Shown here: piece after piece, positions 47,651-56,454 of the stretch
How the letters are laid out: every line of letters begins with the position of its first letter
Numbering within the stretch: position 1 is the first letter of the stretch
NCBI GenBank assembly: GCA_013416445.1
Contig: JACCER010000003.1
Coordinates: 1 to 64,000, forward strand
Reading direction: 5' to 3'
Source: Alcaligenaceae bacterium
Lineage (GTDB): Bacteria > Pseudomonadota > Gammaproteobacteria > Burkholderiales > Burkholderiaceae_B
Length of the DNA: 64,000 bases
Notes under the pieces: model-generated
What the model was told of the DNA's origin: nothing
Databases searched by the model: none
The model's input: the letters and a program-made list of their open reading frames with translations, nothing else
Position numbers and translations under genes: made by a program

Positions 47651-48907
47651 ATGATAGATGGAGCCTATGCGGGACTGCGTGTCCTGGATGTTTCACAAGG
47701 GATTGCTGGCCCCTACTGTGGGCAAATGCTGCAGCAACTGGGGGCTGATGTTATCAAGGTAGAGCCGCACGAGGGCGATTGGAGCCGGAAGCTGGGCAAG
47801 AGCATTGACGGCCTGAGCGCGCTCGCCATGACCTATAACCGAGGCAAGCGCAGTATTGCGCTGGACCTGAAAAGTGCCAATGGCCAGGAAATCATGCGAT
47901 CGTTGGTGACAGGGGTGGATATACTGATACAAAACTTCAGGCCCACGGCGGCAGAAAAGCTAGGCATAGGGTATAGCGGGTTGAGCCAGTTGAATCCCCG
48001 GCTGATTTATGCATCGATTTCTGGCTACGGCACAGAGAGTCCCTGGGCTGATTATCCGGTGACCGACCTGATCGCCCAGGCAGTTAGCGGGTTGGCAATA
48101 GGCAACGCCGACAGTGACGGTAAGCCGCGTTCCGCCAAGCCATACATCGCTGACCTGACGTCAGGCATGTATACGGCGCATGCCATTGGTGCTGCGTTAT
48201 TTGCACGCGAACGCTCGGGCAACGGAGGGCAGATCAAAGTCAGCCTGCTGGCGGCACTGGCTGCCTTGCAAAACGGAATGCTGATGGAAAATACCTGGAG
48301 GCGTCTGTTTGGCGGGTCGGGGGCCTCGTCTGGCACACCTGCCTCTGCCACTGTTCCACAAGGGGCATTCCGGAGTCGTGATGGTTATGTTGTGTTGGCC
48401 TCTCTGGATGATGCTATGTTTTGGCGGATCTGCGATGTATTGGCATTGTCCGAATGGGTATCAGACCCACGTATGGGCACGGCGGTGCAACGCTTGGTGC
48501 ATGCAGAAGAAATCAACCAAAAAGTGGCCGCATTATTGAGTCAGAAAACCTCTGCCGAGTGGACTGCGTTGTTTCAGGGCAGCAATGTGCTTTATGCCGC
48601 CGTCAATAATCTGGATGATTTCATGTCTGATCCGCGCGTTGTCATGCAAGGGCTATTGCAGGGTATGCCGCTGCCATTCACAGGCGACAGCACTGAGTTT
48701 GCCGAGCCTGGCACAGATACGCTACCCATAGCCGCGCTGCCAGGCGCTACCGGCTGTGATGCGATGGTCATCCCGCGTGCACCATACATAGGGGAGCATA
48801 CGGACGAGATCATGGCCGAATTTGGCTATTCATCAGTGCAGGTCGAACGGCTTATACAGAGCGGGGTTTTGGGGCGTCATGTGTCGCAGCGTGAAACCTG
48901 TGGTTGA
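47651..48907 (+). CDS. CaiB/BaiF-family (class III) CoA-transferase
   Basis: A 418-residue class III CoA-transferase: GLRVLDVSQGIAGPYCGQMLQQLGADVIKVEP (about 8-39), YNRGKRSIALDL, and YIADLTSGMYTAHAIGAALF (about 172-191) with the likely catalytic Asp. Such enzymes move CoA between carboxylic acids without ATP. Here it could activate the incoming acid for the carboxylase pathway, a job done by an acyl-CoA synthetase in the Pseudomonas atu system. It is followed 51 bases later by the enoyl-CoA hydratase gene. Confidence 0.88.
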   Translation: MIDGAYAGLRVLDVSQGIAGPYCGQMLQQLGADVIKVEPHEGDWSRKLGKSIDGLSALAMTYNRGKRSIALDLKSANGQEIMRSLVTGVDILIQNFRPTAAEKLGIGYSGLSQLNPRLIYASISGYGTESPWADYPVTDLIAQAVSGLAIGNADSDGKPRSAKPYIADLTSGMYTAHAIGAALFARERSGNGGQIKVSLLAALAALQNGMLMENTWRRLFGGSGASSGTPASATVPQGAFRSRDGYVVLASLDDAMFWRICDVLALSEWVSDPRMGTAVQRLVHAEEINQKVAALLSQKTSAEWTALFQGSNVLYAAVNNLDDFMSDPRVVMQGLLQGMPLPFTGDSTEFAEPGTDTLPIAALPGATGCDAMVIPRAPYIGEHTDEIMAEFGYSSVQVERLIQSGVLGRHVSQRETCG

Positions 48908-48958
48908 TTGTTGCGTTTATATGCGCAATAGCTGATTTTGTTTGAAAGAGAAGGAAAT

Positions 48959-49795
48959 ATGTCATCAAATCATTCATCTTGTGTATCGCCAGATAGCGCC
49001 GTCCACGCGCAATTGCACGACGGAATATATCAAATTGTTCTCAACCGGCCTGAATCCAGGAATGCACTGGGCAAGGAAATGATAGAGGGTTTGTTGCAAG
49101 CCCTTGATGAGGCAGTTAATGACGCCAGGGTGCGCGTCGTTGTGTTCGCGGCAACCGGCAAGGCTTTTTGCGCCGGCGGGAATTTGGGCAATGTCAGCGA
49201 AAGGCTGTCTGAACCCGCCAGTGCTGATGGCCGCGATCCGATTGCTTTGGGGAATCGCCTGTATGGCCGCTTTCTGGAGCAGTTGCTGGCATGCCCCAAA
49301 CCAACTGTGGCGGTGGTGCAAGGCGCAGCCATGGGAGGGGGCGCCGGCCTGGTGTGCGCGACCGATATCGCTATTGCGGTACGAGATGCCAAATTCGGAT
49401 TTCCCGAAACCTCGATTGGCCTCGTGCCTGCGCAAATCCTCCCGTTTGTGGCGGATCGCATAGGTGTACAGCACGCACGCCGCATGATGCTGACCGGTGA
49501 TCGGATTACAGCGGAAGACGCATTCAGGATAGGTCTGATTGACTATCTAGAGGAAGACGCCGAGGCATTGGGTGCCCGTTTGGATCAGGTCGCTGCCGCG
49601 CTGAAGCAGGGTGGACCCAAAGCATTGGCGCACACTAAAAACATGTTTCGTACTGTGTTCGGGAGGCGTGACTGGCAGGATAAGGGCTTGTCGGCTTACC
49701 TTGATGCCGCATCGGATGTATTTGCGGAGCAATTGCGTAGCGAAGCACTGGAAGGAATAGCAGCAGCGCGAGAGCGCCGATCACCTGTCTGGTAA
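48959..49795 (+). CDS. Enoyl-CoA hydratase/isomerase family protein
   Basis: A 278-residue crotonase-fold protein. The oxyanion-hole segments are FAATGKAFCAGGNLG (about 64-78) and VVQGAAMGGGAGLVCATDIAIA (about 118-139), and FGFPETSIGLVP follows with one of the usual acidic residues. The ATG at 48959 has AGAAGGA 4-10 bases ahead and is preferred over the in-frame start at 48938. It would fit AtuE/LiuC (isohexenyl- or methylglutaconyl-CoA hydratase) in the atu-like pathway. Confidence 0.88.
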   Translation: MSSNHSSCVSPDSAVHAQLHDGIYQIVLNRPESRNALGKEMIEGLLQALDEAVNDARVRVVVFAATGKAFCAGGNLGNVSERLSEPASADGRDPIALGNRLYGRFLEQLLACPKPTVAVVQGAAMGGGAGLVCATDIAIAVRDAKFGFPETSIGLVPAQILPFVADRIGVQHARRMMLTGDRITAEDAFRIGLIDYLEEDAEALGARLDQVAAALKQGGPKALAHTKNMFRTVFGRRDWQDKGLSAYLDAASDVFAEQLRSEALEGIAAARERRSPVW

Positions 49796-49938
49796 TTGCC
49801 CTTGGCTGGTGTGGTGCAGGCGGTTGCGCGTTGTATTGATTACTGACTTTGCCTGCGCCGCAGTCCTGATTTTTAGGACGCAAGCCTGGCCATGATCCTT
49901 ACAATAGGGCTTTTATCGTTTACTTCCACGAGTCGTAC

Positions 49939-51357
49939 ATGACAGACCTTCACACGCTCTCTGCAACTGACCTGATTACCCTGATCCAGGCTAAAAAACT
50001 TTCTCCTGTGGAGCTTGTGCAGGCCAGCCTGGATCGTGCCGAACGGCTTCAGCCTGTGCTGAACTGCTTCATCACCCTATGTGGTGAGCAGGCGCTGGCG
50101 CAGGCGCGCCTGGCCGAACAGGCTGTCATGCAAGGAAAACCGCTGGGACGCCTGCATGGCATTCCCTATACAGCCAAGGATCTTGTCCATACGGCAGGGG
50201 TACGCACGACATACGGCACCGTGCTCTATAAAGACAATATCCCTACCGAAGATGCCCCTTCCGTTGCCCGATTGCAGGCCGAAGGCGCCATCCTGATCGG
50301 CAAAACGACGACGCCGGAGTTTGGCTCTCAGCCCTTTACCCGTTCGCCCTTATTCGGGCAGACACGCAACGCTTGGGATGCCGGCCGCAGCAGTGGCGGC
50401 TCCAGTGGCGGGGCGGCAGTGGCTACGGCTGCAGGAATTACGCCGCTGGCGATTGCAACCGATGGCGGTGGCTCAACACGTATCCCTGCCGCTTGCAACG
50501 GTGTGGTGGGCCTCAAGCAAAGCAATGGTGTCATTCCGCATAGCCAGGCGCAAGACCTGTTCGGTAATCAAACCTACGTGACACCGACGACGAGGACGGT
50601 CGCCGACACGGGGCTGATGTTGCAAGTGATGAGCGGCGAGTATGCGCTGGATCCCTGGTCTATTGGCCTGAAACAGGTGGACTATGCCAAAGCCGCGCGA
50701 CACCAGGGCGATTTAAGCGGGAAACGCATACGTTACTGCTATGCGCCCGAAGGCAGGCAGGTTTCTGCCGATGTGCGCGCCACGTTTGATGAGGCGCTAC
50801 GCACCCTGACCAGCCTTGGCGCCACGCTAGAGCCTTTCGAAGCCCAGGATTTCATCGTCGAGCCCATTTGGCGCACAATCAACCACACGGTTTGGCGTAC
50901 ACGCTTTCTGCAACTGGTTGAACAGCATGGGGACACATTCAGCGCCACCTTCCGGCGGCAGATTCTATCGGCGGGGGAGTTCAGCGCCGCCGACTACCAA
51001 GAGGCGATGTTCGCCCGCACGGCACTGTTCAAGCGGGTGCAACACCTATTTGATACGGCTGACCTGTTGGTCATGCCTACCATCAGCAGGACGGCGCTGC
51101 CCTTGGATATGGACTTGTTCGATCCTTTTGAACTGGATGGCAAGCAATATGACGGCATACGCACGCATTGGTTTCCATGGACCATGCCTTTCAATATGAC
51201 AGGCCATCCCGCCATTACGCTTCCCTGCGGGCTGGCGCCCGACGGATTGCCCACAGGCATACAATTTGTGACCCGCTATGGCAGTGACGATGAATTGTTG
51301 CGCCTGGCGTCGGTTTTTGAGAGAGCGACAGGAACGATGGCTCAGCCGGCACTCTGA
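49939..51357 (+). CDS. Amidase (amidase-signature family)
   Basis: A 472-residue hydrolase with the Ser-cisSer-Lys triad of the family: the Lys in GIPYTAKDLVHTAG (about 75-88), and the Gly/Ser loop GRSSGGSSGGAAVATAAGI followed by ATDGGGSTRIPAACNGVVGLK, where the nucleophilic Ser lies in GGGSTR. GatA, indole-acetamide hydrolase and aryl-amidases share these motifs. There is no gatB or gatC beside it, so a catabolic amidase is likely. It is convergent with the third Bug receptor gene. Confidence 0.9.
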   Translation: MTDLHTLSATDLITLIQAKKLSPVELVQASLDRAERLQPVLNCFITLCGEQALAQARLAEQAVMQGKPLGRLHGIPYTAKDLVHTAGVRTTYGTVLYKDNIPTEDAPSVARLQAEGAILIGKTTTPEFGSQPFTRSPLFGQTRNAWDAGRSSGGSSGGAAVATAAGITPLAIATDGGGSTRIPAACNGVVGLKQSNGVIPHSQAQDLFGNQTYVTPTTRTVADTGLMLQVMSGEYALDPWSIGLKQVDYAKAARHQGDLSGKRIRYCYAPEGRQVSADVRATFDEALRTLTSLGATLEPFEAQDFIVEPIWRTINHTVWRTRFLQLVEQHGDTFSATFRRQILSAGEFSAADYQEAMFARTALFKRVQHLFDTADLLVMPTISRTALPLDMDLFDPFELDGKQYDGIRTHWFPWTMPFNMTGHPAITLPCGLAPDGLPTGIQFVTRYGSDDELLRLASVFERATGTMAQPAL

Positions 51358-51358
51358 A

Positions 51359-51385
51359 CAGCAACGGCGCAGTGTGCCGTTGCTG
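51359..51385. terminator. Hairpin between convergent amidase and Bug genes
   Basis: CAGCAACGGC and GCCGTTGCTG form a perfect 10-bp stem around GCAGTGT, starting one base after the amidase stop. There is no T-run on either side, so termination is only probable. Confidence 0.5.
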
Positions 51386-51403
51386 CCCAGAACTTGGCAA
51401 GAC

Positions 51404-52399
51404 TTAATCCATGACTATGCCTGTGCGCTCGACCACAGGGCGCCAGGAAGCCAGTTCTTCACGTGTGCGTTGCGCCATGTCGGCGCCTTTGGCGGGCGCG
51501 GTGATCAAGCCCTTGGCAGCTAACTGGTCACGAAGCTCAGGCGCCTCAGAGGCTTTCAGGAATGCGGCCTCAAGCGCTGCAACCGCGCTGTCGGGAGTTT
51601 TGGCCGGCACTACGATGCCATAAAAACTAGTGGCTGCCTTGAACTCGGGGAAGCCCTGTTCGGCAAGAGTCTTCACCTCGGGCAAGGCGTCGAGCCGTTT
51701 CTCGCCGCTGACACCCAGAAACTTGATTTTCTTGGCCTGATAAAGCGGCATCATGCTGGCAACGGCGTCCCATCCTATTGATACGACTCCGCTGGAGACA
51801 TCGATCAGCATGGGAGATGCACCACGATAGGCTACAGGTTCGATCTTCATGTCCTGGTGTTCGTTGACTGCCAGTATCCCCAGGTGGCCTGAACTGCCCA
51901 GCGTTGCAACGCCAAGGCTGGTGACCGCAGCTGGGTTGCTCTTGGCCCACTTCACATAGTCTTGCATCCCGTCGAATGGCTGTGATGCGCCTGTGACGAT
52001 GGCGGTCGGAATATCGACCAGCATTGCGACAGCACGTAGGTCTTTTTCCGCGTCGTAGCCTGGGTTCTTGTAGGTAAGCGGGAAAATTGTCAGCAATGGG
52101 GAGGGAACCAGATACATGGTTTTACCGTCGGGCTTTGCGTCTTTTACATAATTAAGCCCGATCCGGCCAGAGGCGCCGGCGCGGTTTTCCACGATAATGG
52201 TTCCGGCCCCGTCTTTGCGCAATTGCTCGGCATAGGCGCGCGCCGCCGTATCGGCAGCACCACCGGGGGCGTAGCCAACCACGATGGTCAGTGGGCCAGA
52301 TAGCGTCGCATCTGCTTTTTCAGCGTGCACAGGAAGCGTTATTGCGCAGAGAGCAGCCCCCATGAAGACGGCATGATGGAACTTGGAAATCATCGACAT
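51404..52399 (-). CDS. Bug-family (TctC-like) periplasmic binding protein 3
   Basis: A 331-residue receptor. A signal peptide (ending near TLPVHA) precedes GPLTIVVGYAPGGAADTAARAYAEQL and VENRAGASGRIGLNYVK. It lacks the usual N/K-P-G form in the second motif (ENRAGAS), which is within family variation. No membrane partner genes lie near. Its convergent neighbour, the amidase, suggests an amide or its acid as ligand, but this is weak. Confidence 0.9.
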   Translation of the reverse strand: MSMISKFHHAVFMGAALCAITLPVHAEKADATLSGPLTIVVGYAPGGAADTAARAYAEQLRKDGAGTIIVENRAGASGRIGLNYVKDAKPDGKTMYLVPSPLLTIFPLTYKNPGYDAEKDLRAVAMLVDIPTAIVTGASQPFDGMQDYVKWAKSNPAAVTSLGVATLGSSGHLGILAVNEHQDMKIEPVAYRGASPMLIDVSSGVVSIGWDAVASMMPLYQAKKIKFLGVSGEKRLDALPEVKTLAEQGFPEFKAATSFYGIVVPAKTPDSAVAALEAAFLKASEAPELRDQLAAKGLITAPAKGADMAQRTREELASWRPVVERTGIVMD

Positions 52400-52451
52400 G
52401 ATATATACCTCAATTGATAAAACTATCGTTCAGCCGGCTACCGGCGGCTAC

Positions 52452-52658
52452 ATGTTGAATAGTAAACGACGGTATGACGAAGCGCGTATTTGCTCGTTCG
52501 AATGCACGTTCTGTGCTACGTGCGCGGATTCGGCTTTGAAGGGTATATGTCCCAATTGCGGGGGCGAGCTTGTTGCGCGGCCCAGAAGGCCCGCTGGCAA
52601 ACTATTGCATTTTCCAGCCTCGGCCAAGCGCGTGTATAAGCCTCAGGGTTGCGCCTAG
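52452..52658 (+). CDS. Small cysteine-rich protein (DUF1272-like)
   Basis: A protein of about 68 residues with EARICSFECTFCATCADSALKGICPNCGGELVARPRRPA, the core of the DUF1272 family. The family normally has a further Cys-x-x-Cys at its N-terminus (a C-E-x-C type motif before the ARICS segment). Here that part is replaced by MLNSKRRYDE, so one metal-binding pair seems lost. The frame is open from 52383, but that part is not conserved and overlaps the start of the Bug gene. Its 3' end overlaps the diguanylate cyclase stop by four bases on the opposite strand. Function unknown. Confidence 0.7.
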   Translation: MLNSKRRYDEARICSFECTFCATCADSALKGICPNCGGELVARPRRPAGKLLHFPASAKRVYKPQGCA

Positions 52659-54598
52659 TCTGCAGTCGCAGCCTCGGCTACCTGTGCATCAGCAACTTCG
52701 GCCCTGTTTCGGCCCAGGTTTTTAGCCTGATAAAGCGCGGTATCGGCACAATTAAGTAAGACGCTCAGGCTGTCGCTTTGTTCGGATAGTGCTGCCACGC
52801 CAACGGAAGCGGTGTAGTTGATGACCGCGCTATTACTGAGCGTCACGTGGTTTTCTGCAATGGCGTTCAGCAGGCGTTGCGCAACCTTGGACGCGGACTC
52901 AAGGTCGGTTTCAGGCAACAGCACTGCGAACTCTTCTCCACCTATGCGACCTATGATGTCGACTTCGCGCAATACGTCGTGAAAGACGTCGCTGAATTTT
53001 TGGAGTACGAGGTCGCCGGCCTGATGCCCGTAGGTGTCATTGATGGTCTTGAAGTGGTCGATATCCAGCGCCAGCAAGGAAAGAGAGTGCTTGTAGCGCT
53101 GCGAACGGGCAAACTCTATGCCTGCCATATGCATGAAATGGCGGCGATTGGCGAGACCGGTAAGTTGGTCTTTTTGCGCTTGTTCTTCCAGTTTATTCAG
53201 GTGCTGGATTTGTTGCGTTACGTCGCGCCCTATGCAGATGAAACCGTTGACTTTGTCGTTATCGTCAAGCAATGCCTGCCCCGCCCAATGCAGGTAGCGT
53301 ATGCCTTCTACCGTGTTGGAACGCAGGTTGCAAGTGGCGTTATAGGGCGGTTGCCGCATTTGCTCGAAATAATCATCGGCCAGGTGCCTGTCCTCAGGCA
53401 AGACGGCATTCCAGTATTGCTTGCCTTCGAGCTCTTCTTCCCGGACGCCATAAAGCTTTAAAAATGCCGGGTTGGCATAGGTGTGGCTTCCATCGACCTT
53501 GAGCTTCACGACCAGATCCACCGTGTTTTCCACGATAAGCCTGTGGTTTTCTTCGCTCAAGCGCAGGGCGGTGTTGGCCAGGGCTTCTTTTTGATCGAAT
53601 TCGCGTTGTCGGCGCTGGTAGGCATATAGCCCCAGCAGGGTTACTAAGGCAATGAAGACATATAGCCCGCTGTAAGCCAGCGCGGCTGTTTTCCAGACTG
53701 AAAATACAGCAGCCTGTGTCCGGCCCATTGCCACGGTAAGCGGCTTGTCCATGCTCAGGCTGGCAGGCTGTACGGTGTGCAGGGCGATAATTTGGGTCGC
53801 GTCGTCATTGAAGACCTTGCCGGTGAAGATGCTGGTAGACTTGCCGCCATTTTTATGGATCGTGAAGAATGATCTGGTTTGCGCCAGATTGGCGCCTATC
53901 AGGCCATCACGCTCAGGCACGCTGAGGAATATCAGGCCATCGCCATGGATTGCGGCATCCCACATATCCGGCGCATAGCGCACCGATGCCATCAATGATT
54001 GAAAATAATTTGAATCAAGCGTTGCATAGACCAGCCCCTGGAACTCGCCGCCAGGCCCAAGGATGGCGCGAGTAATGGTAATGGCGTAGGGAATGAAGGA
54101 GTCTTGATATGGCGCGGAAACGTGCAGTGCGCGGCTGGTGGGCTGGCGCTTGGTAGCCTGGAAATAGTCCCGGTGGCTGAAGTTGCTGCCTATGTTTTCG
54201 GGCCGGCTGGACGTAAGCAGCAAGCCCTCGCGGCTCATGACTCCCATGGAGTGTATGCCTTGCATGGCATTGGAAATGGCTTGTAGAGCTTGCGCCTCGG
54301 CTTGTGTGTCGTAGGAGCCTTGCCGAATGGATAAGTCATTGAGCAGGTCTTCGAGTACGCGGTTGGCCGTGGTCAGCTGCAGCTCCATGTTCTGGGCGAC
54401 GATGCGTGCCTGGGTTGTCAGCCTGTCTTGTTCGCCAATGGCGGTGCGGTTGTAATCCAGGTAAAGATTGGTGCCTAAGGCGATGCCCAGCACAGCCAGA
54501 GCCAGGGCGAGCGTAAGCCATTGGAACAGAATCTGCTTTTTTGCCCTTTTGAAGGCGATATGAGCTTCCGGATGAATGTTTAATGCCATAACTGGCAT
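52655..54598 (-). CDS. Membrane diguanylate cyclase with double-Cache-type sensor, PAS and GGDEF domains
   Basis: A 647-residue signalling enzyme that makes cyclic di-GMP. A transmembrane helix at about 25-48 and a second at about 305-328 enclose a periplasmic sensor domain of the dCache type. A PAS domain with a PAC motif follows (about 345-465), then the GGDEF domain with GGEEF at about 553-557. The inhibitory site REVD lies five residues before GGEEF, so product feedback is likely. There is no EAL domain. The signal sensed is unknown. Confidence 0.92.
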   Translation of the reverse strand: MPVMALNIHPEAHIAFKRAKKQILFQWLTLALALAVLGIALGTNLYLDYNRTAIGEQDRLTTQARIVAQNMELQLTTANRVLEDLLNDLSIRQGSYDTQAEAQALQAISNAMQGIHSMGVMSREGLLLTSSRPENIGSNFSHRDYFQATKRQPTSRALHVSAPYQDSFIPYAITITRAILGPGGEFQGLVYATLDSNYFQSLMASVRYAPDMWDAAIHGDGLIFLSVPERDGLIGANLAQTRSFFTIHKNGGKSTSIFTGKVFNDDATQIIALHTVQPASLSMDKPLTVAMGRTQAAVFSVWKTAALAYSGLYVFIALVTLLGLYAYQRRQREFDQKEALANTALRLSEENHRLIVENTVDLVVKLKVDGSHTYANPAFLKLYGVREEELEGKQYWNAVLPEDRHLADDYFEQMRQPPYNATCNLRSNTVEGIRYLHWAGQALLDDNDKVNGFICIGRDVTQQIQHLNKLEEQAQKDQLTGLANRRHFMHMAGIEFARSQRYKHSLSLLALDIDHFKTINDTYGHQAGDLVLQKFSDVFHDVLREVDIIGRIGGEEFAVLLPETDLESASKVAQRLLNAIAENHVTLSNSAVINYTASVGVAALSEQSDSLSVLLNCADTALYQAKNLGRNRAEVADAQVAEAATAD

Positions 54599-54744
54599 GT
54601 TACCGATAATGTCGGTATGTCGGTGCGACTATATGTGTTATTTGCTGAATCCTGACAATGCTTGATATTTAGGCGGGGGAGGCGTGGTTTTTTTTCACGT
54701 TGCTGTTGAAGGATGAAGGGTGGCATTGATGTCGGATTACACGT

Positions 54745-55323
54745 CTAGCCAGCAGAACCACCCGCAAGCACAGGGTAGCGGTGGCAATCGGTGGTGTGAT
54801 CCATGATGCAGCCAACCGCCTGCAGATAGGAATAACAAATGGTTGGGCCGACAAAGTTGAACCCTGCTTTTTTTAATGCCTGGCTCATGAGCTGGGCTTC
54901 GGGTGCTATTGCCGGGACATCGCTGGGTTGTCGGAAATGATTGATTTTTGGATTGCCGCCCACAAAAGACCAGATCAGTTCTACCGGGTTGGCCAGTTGC
55001 AGCCAAGCCTGGGCGTTTTGCCTTGCTGAGTTCAGCTTCAGCCGATTACGGATAATGCCGCTGTCTTGCATAAGCGTATCGATATAGCTATCGCTCATGG
55101 CAGCGAGTTTTTTAGGGTCGAAATTGAAAAGCACCTCGCGGTAGCGTGGGCGCTTTTTTAATACGGTGATCCATGACAGCCCCGCCTGGAAACCTTCGAG
55201 CAAGAGCATTTCGAACAGGTAATTGGGGTTGCGCGTGGGCACACCCCATTCGGTGTCGTGGTAAGCGATGTAGGCTGGGTCTTCTGTGCACCAGCTACAT
55301 CGCTGGACGAGAGCCACCGGCAT
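54745..55323 (-). CDS. tag: DNA-3-methyladenine glycosylase I
   Basis: A 192-residue base-excision enzyme that removes 3-methyladenine from DNA. It has CSWC and the zinc-site residues of the family, EWGVP, FEMLLLEGFQAGLSWITVLKKR (helix-hairpin-helix region), and GFNFVGPTICYSYLQAVGCIMDHTTDCHRY near the end. The start at 55323 shares one base with the stop of the upstream metal-binding gene (TAATG), which is why I prefer it over 55335. The two genes are probably co-translated. Confidence 0.95.
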   Translation of the reverse strand: MPVALVQRCSWCTEDPAYIAYHDTEWGVPTRNPNYLFEMLLLEGFQAGLSWITVLKKRPRYREVLFNFDPKKLAAMSDSYIDTLMQDSGIIRNRLKLNSARQNAQAWLQLANPVELIWSFVGGNPKINHFRQPSDVPAIAPEAQLMSQALKKAGFNFVGPTICYSYLQAVGCIMDHTTDCHRYPVLAGGSAG

Positions 55324-55577
55324 TAGCCACCGCAACCGCCGCAGCAGTTGCCGTCTTCGCCATGAACAGGTTTGGCGATGCTGTAGCCGGCGTCTTCGAT
55401 GGCGACTTGCAGGCGTTGAGTAGAGACCAGGTCTTCGTTGTAAGACACGGTTGCTTTGCTGTCGCCAAACGATACGTTGGCGTCACTGACGCCATTGACC
55501 GCTTTGAGGGCCTGGGCAAGCTTGCCGGCGCAGAGTTCGTTTTTCATGCCAGCGAGTTTGAGCATTCCGATTTGCAT
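55323..55577 (-). CDS. Heavy-metal-associated (HMA) domain protein with Cys-rich tail
   Basis: An 84-residue ferredoxin-like HMA domain: MQIGMLKLAGMKNELCAGKLAQALKAV, VSFGDSKATVSYNEDL and LQVAIEDAGYSI. The copper site of the family, Met-x-Cys-x-x-Cys, is here GMKNELC, so the first cysteine is missing. The protein ends GEDGNCCGGCGG, a new cluster of three cysteines that could bind metal instead. It might be a metal chaperone or sensor of a variant type. It is translated with the DNA glycosylase. Confidence 0.8.
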   Translation of the reverse strand: MQIGMLKLAGMKNELCAGKLAQALKAVNGVSDANVSFGDSKATVSYNEDLVSTQRLQVAIEDAGYSIAKPVHGEDGNCCGGCGG

Positions 55578-55597
55578 AGTTCTTCCTTGTGGTCCTT

Positions 55598-55685
55598 GTA
55601 GGTCGGATTAGCCAAAGGCGTAATCCGACAGTTCAATAATCGTAAATTGCAATGCCGGATTACGCCTTTGGCTAATCCGACCTAC
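55598..55685. repeat. REPIN-like element: two REP units in inverted orientation
   Basis: Unit 1 (55598-55629) GTAGGTCGGATTAGCC-aaa-GGCGTAATCCGAC and unit 2 (55654-55685) GCCGGATTACGCC-ttt-GGCTAATCCGACCTAC are almost perfect inverted copies around a 24-base AT-rich centre. The full sequence is an 88-base palindrome. It lies between the GST and HMA genes. Confidence 0.88.
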
Positions 55686-55708
55686 AAAGGTATATATTAA
55701 ATAGATCT

Positions 55709-56341
55709 TTAGCTTTGTGCAAGTGCCCACCATGTTTCCACACACGGGCGTTGTGACTGGCGGTCGACATATTTCCGGATTTTCAAGGGGACGGTATCGC
55801 CATTGGCGCAAAGGCGGTTCAGCATGACTGAAAAGTCGACGTCCGCAATGCACCAAGCGCCGAAAAGCGGGTTGCCCTGATCGTCGATCAGGGTGTCGGC
55901 AATACGCAACAATTTGTCGGCAGCTTTTTGCGCTGGCGCCGATAAGGTCTTAGGGTTTTTGGCGCTGTAGATCACGCTGGTGGGCCGTTCCGCGCGCAAC
56001 TCGGCCAGGTCGCTGCGCACCCAGGCCTGGATCTGGCGCGCCTTGGCCCGGTGCTGCAGATCGGTCGGAAATACCGAGACAAAGTCGGGCGAGGCATAGG
56101 CCTCTTCCAGGTACTCAATAATTGCCGAGGACTCGGATAGAGCGAAGTCACCCGCCACCAGCGTGGGCACACGCGAGGTTAACGATAATTTGCTGTAAGG
56201 CGCGGATAACTGCTCGCCAACGCCCAGGTTCAGGGTTTTCAGCTCGAACGGCAGGCCTTTCTCGTATAACGTGGCGTAAACCGACAAGACATAAGGGCTG
56301 GAATACAGATGATTGGTGTATAGCGTCAGGGTTGGGTTCAT
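55709..56341 (-). CDS. Glutathione S-transferase family protein (YfcF-like)
   Basis: A 210-residue GST: an N-terminal thioredoxin-like domain (LTLYTNHLYSSPYVLSVYATLYEKGLPF; SRVPTLVAGDFALSESSAIIEYLEE with the conserved cis-Pro and the Glu-Ser pair) and a C-terminal helical domain. The active residue would be one of the Ser near position 14-15. The closest family in my memory is YfcF, which has peroxidase activity. The start at 56341 has AGGAAA 5 bases ahead. The region upstream is shared with dinB, which is divergent. Confidence 0.87.
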   Translation of the reverse strand: MNPTLTLYTNHLYSSPYVLSVYATLYEKGLPFELKTLNLGVGEQLSAPYSKLSLTSRVPTLVAGDFALSESSAIIEYLEEAYASPDFVSVFPTDLQHRAKARQIQAWVRSDLAELRAERPTSVIYSAKNPKTLSAPAQKAADKLLRIADTLIDDQGNPLFGAWCIADVDFSVMLNRLCANGDTVPLKIRKYVDRQSQRPCVETWWALAQS

Positions 56342-56454
56342 GGTGTTTCCTGTATGAGGGGTTGGAAGCCCGGGCACACCTCGAGCTGGCGTTATTATTA
56401 TGCGCCAGAGCGCTGCACTATAATCTGCTGTGCATTTGTACAGCTTGCTACGCC

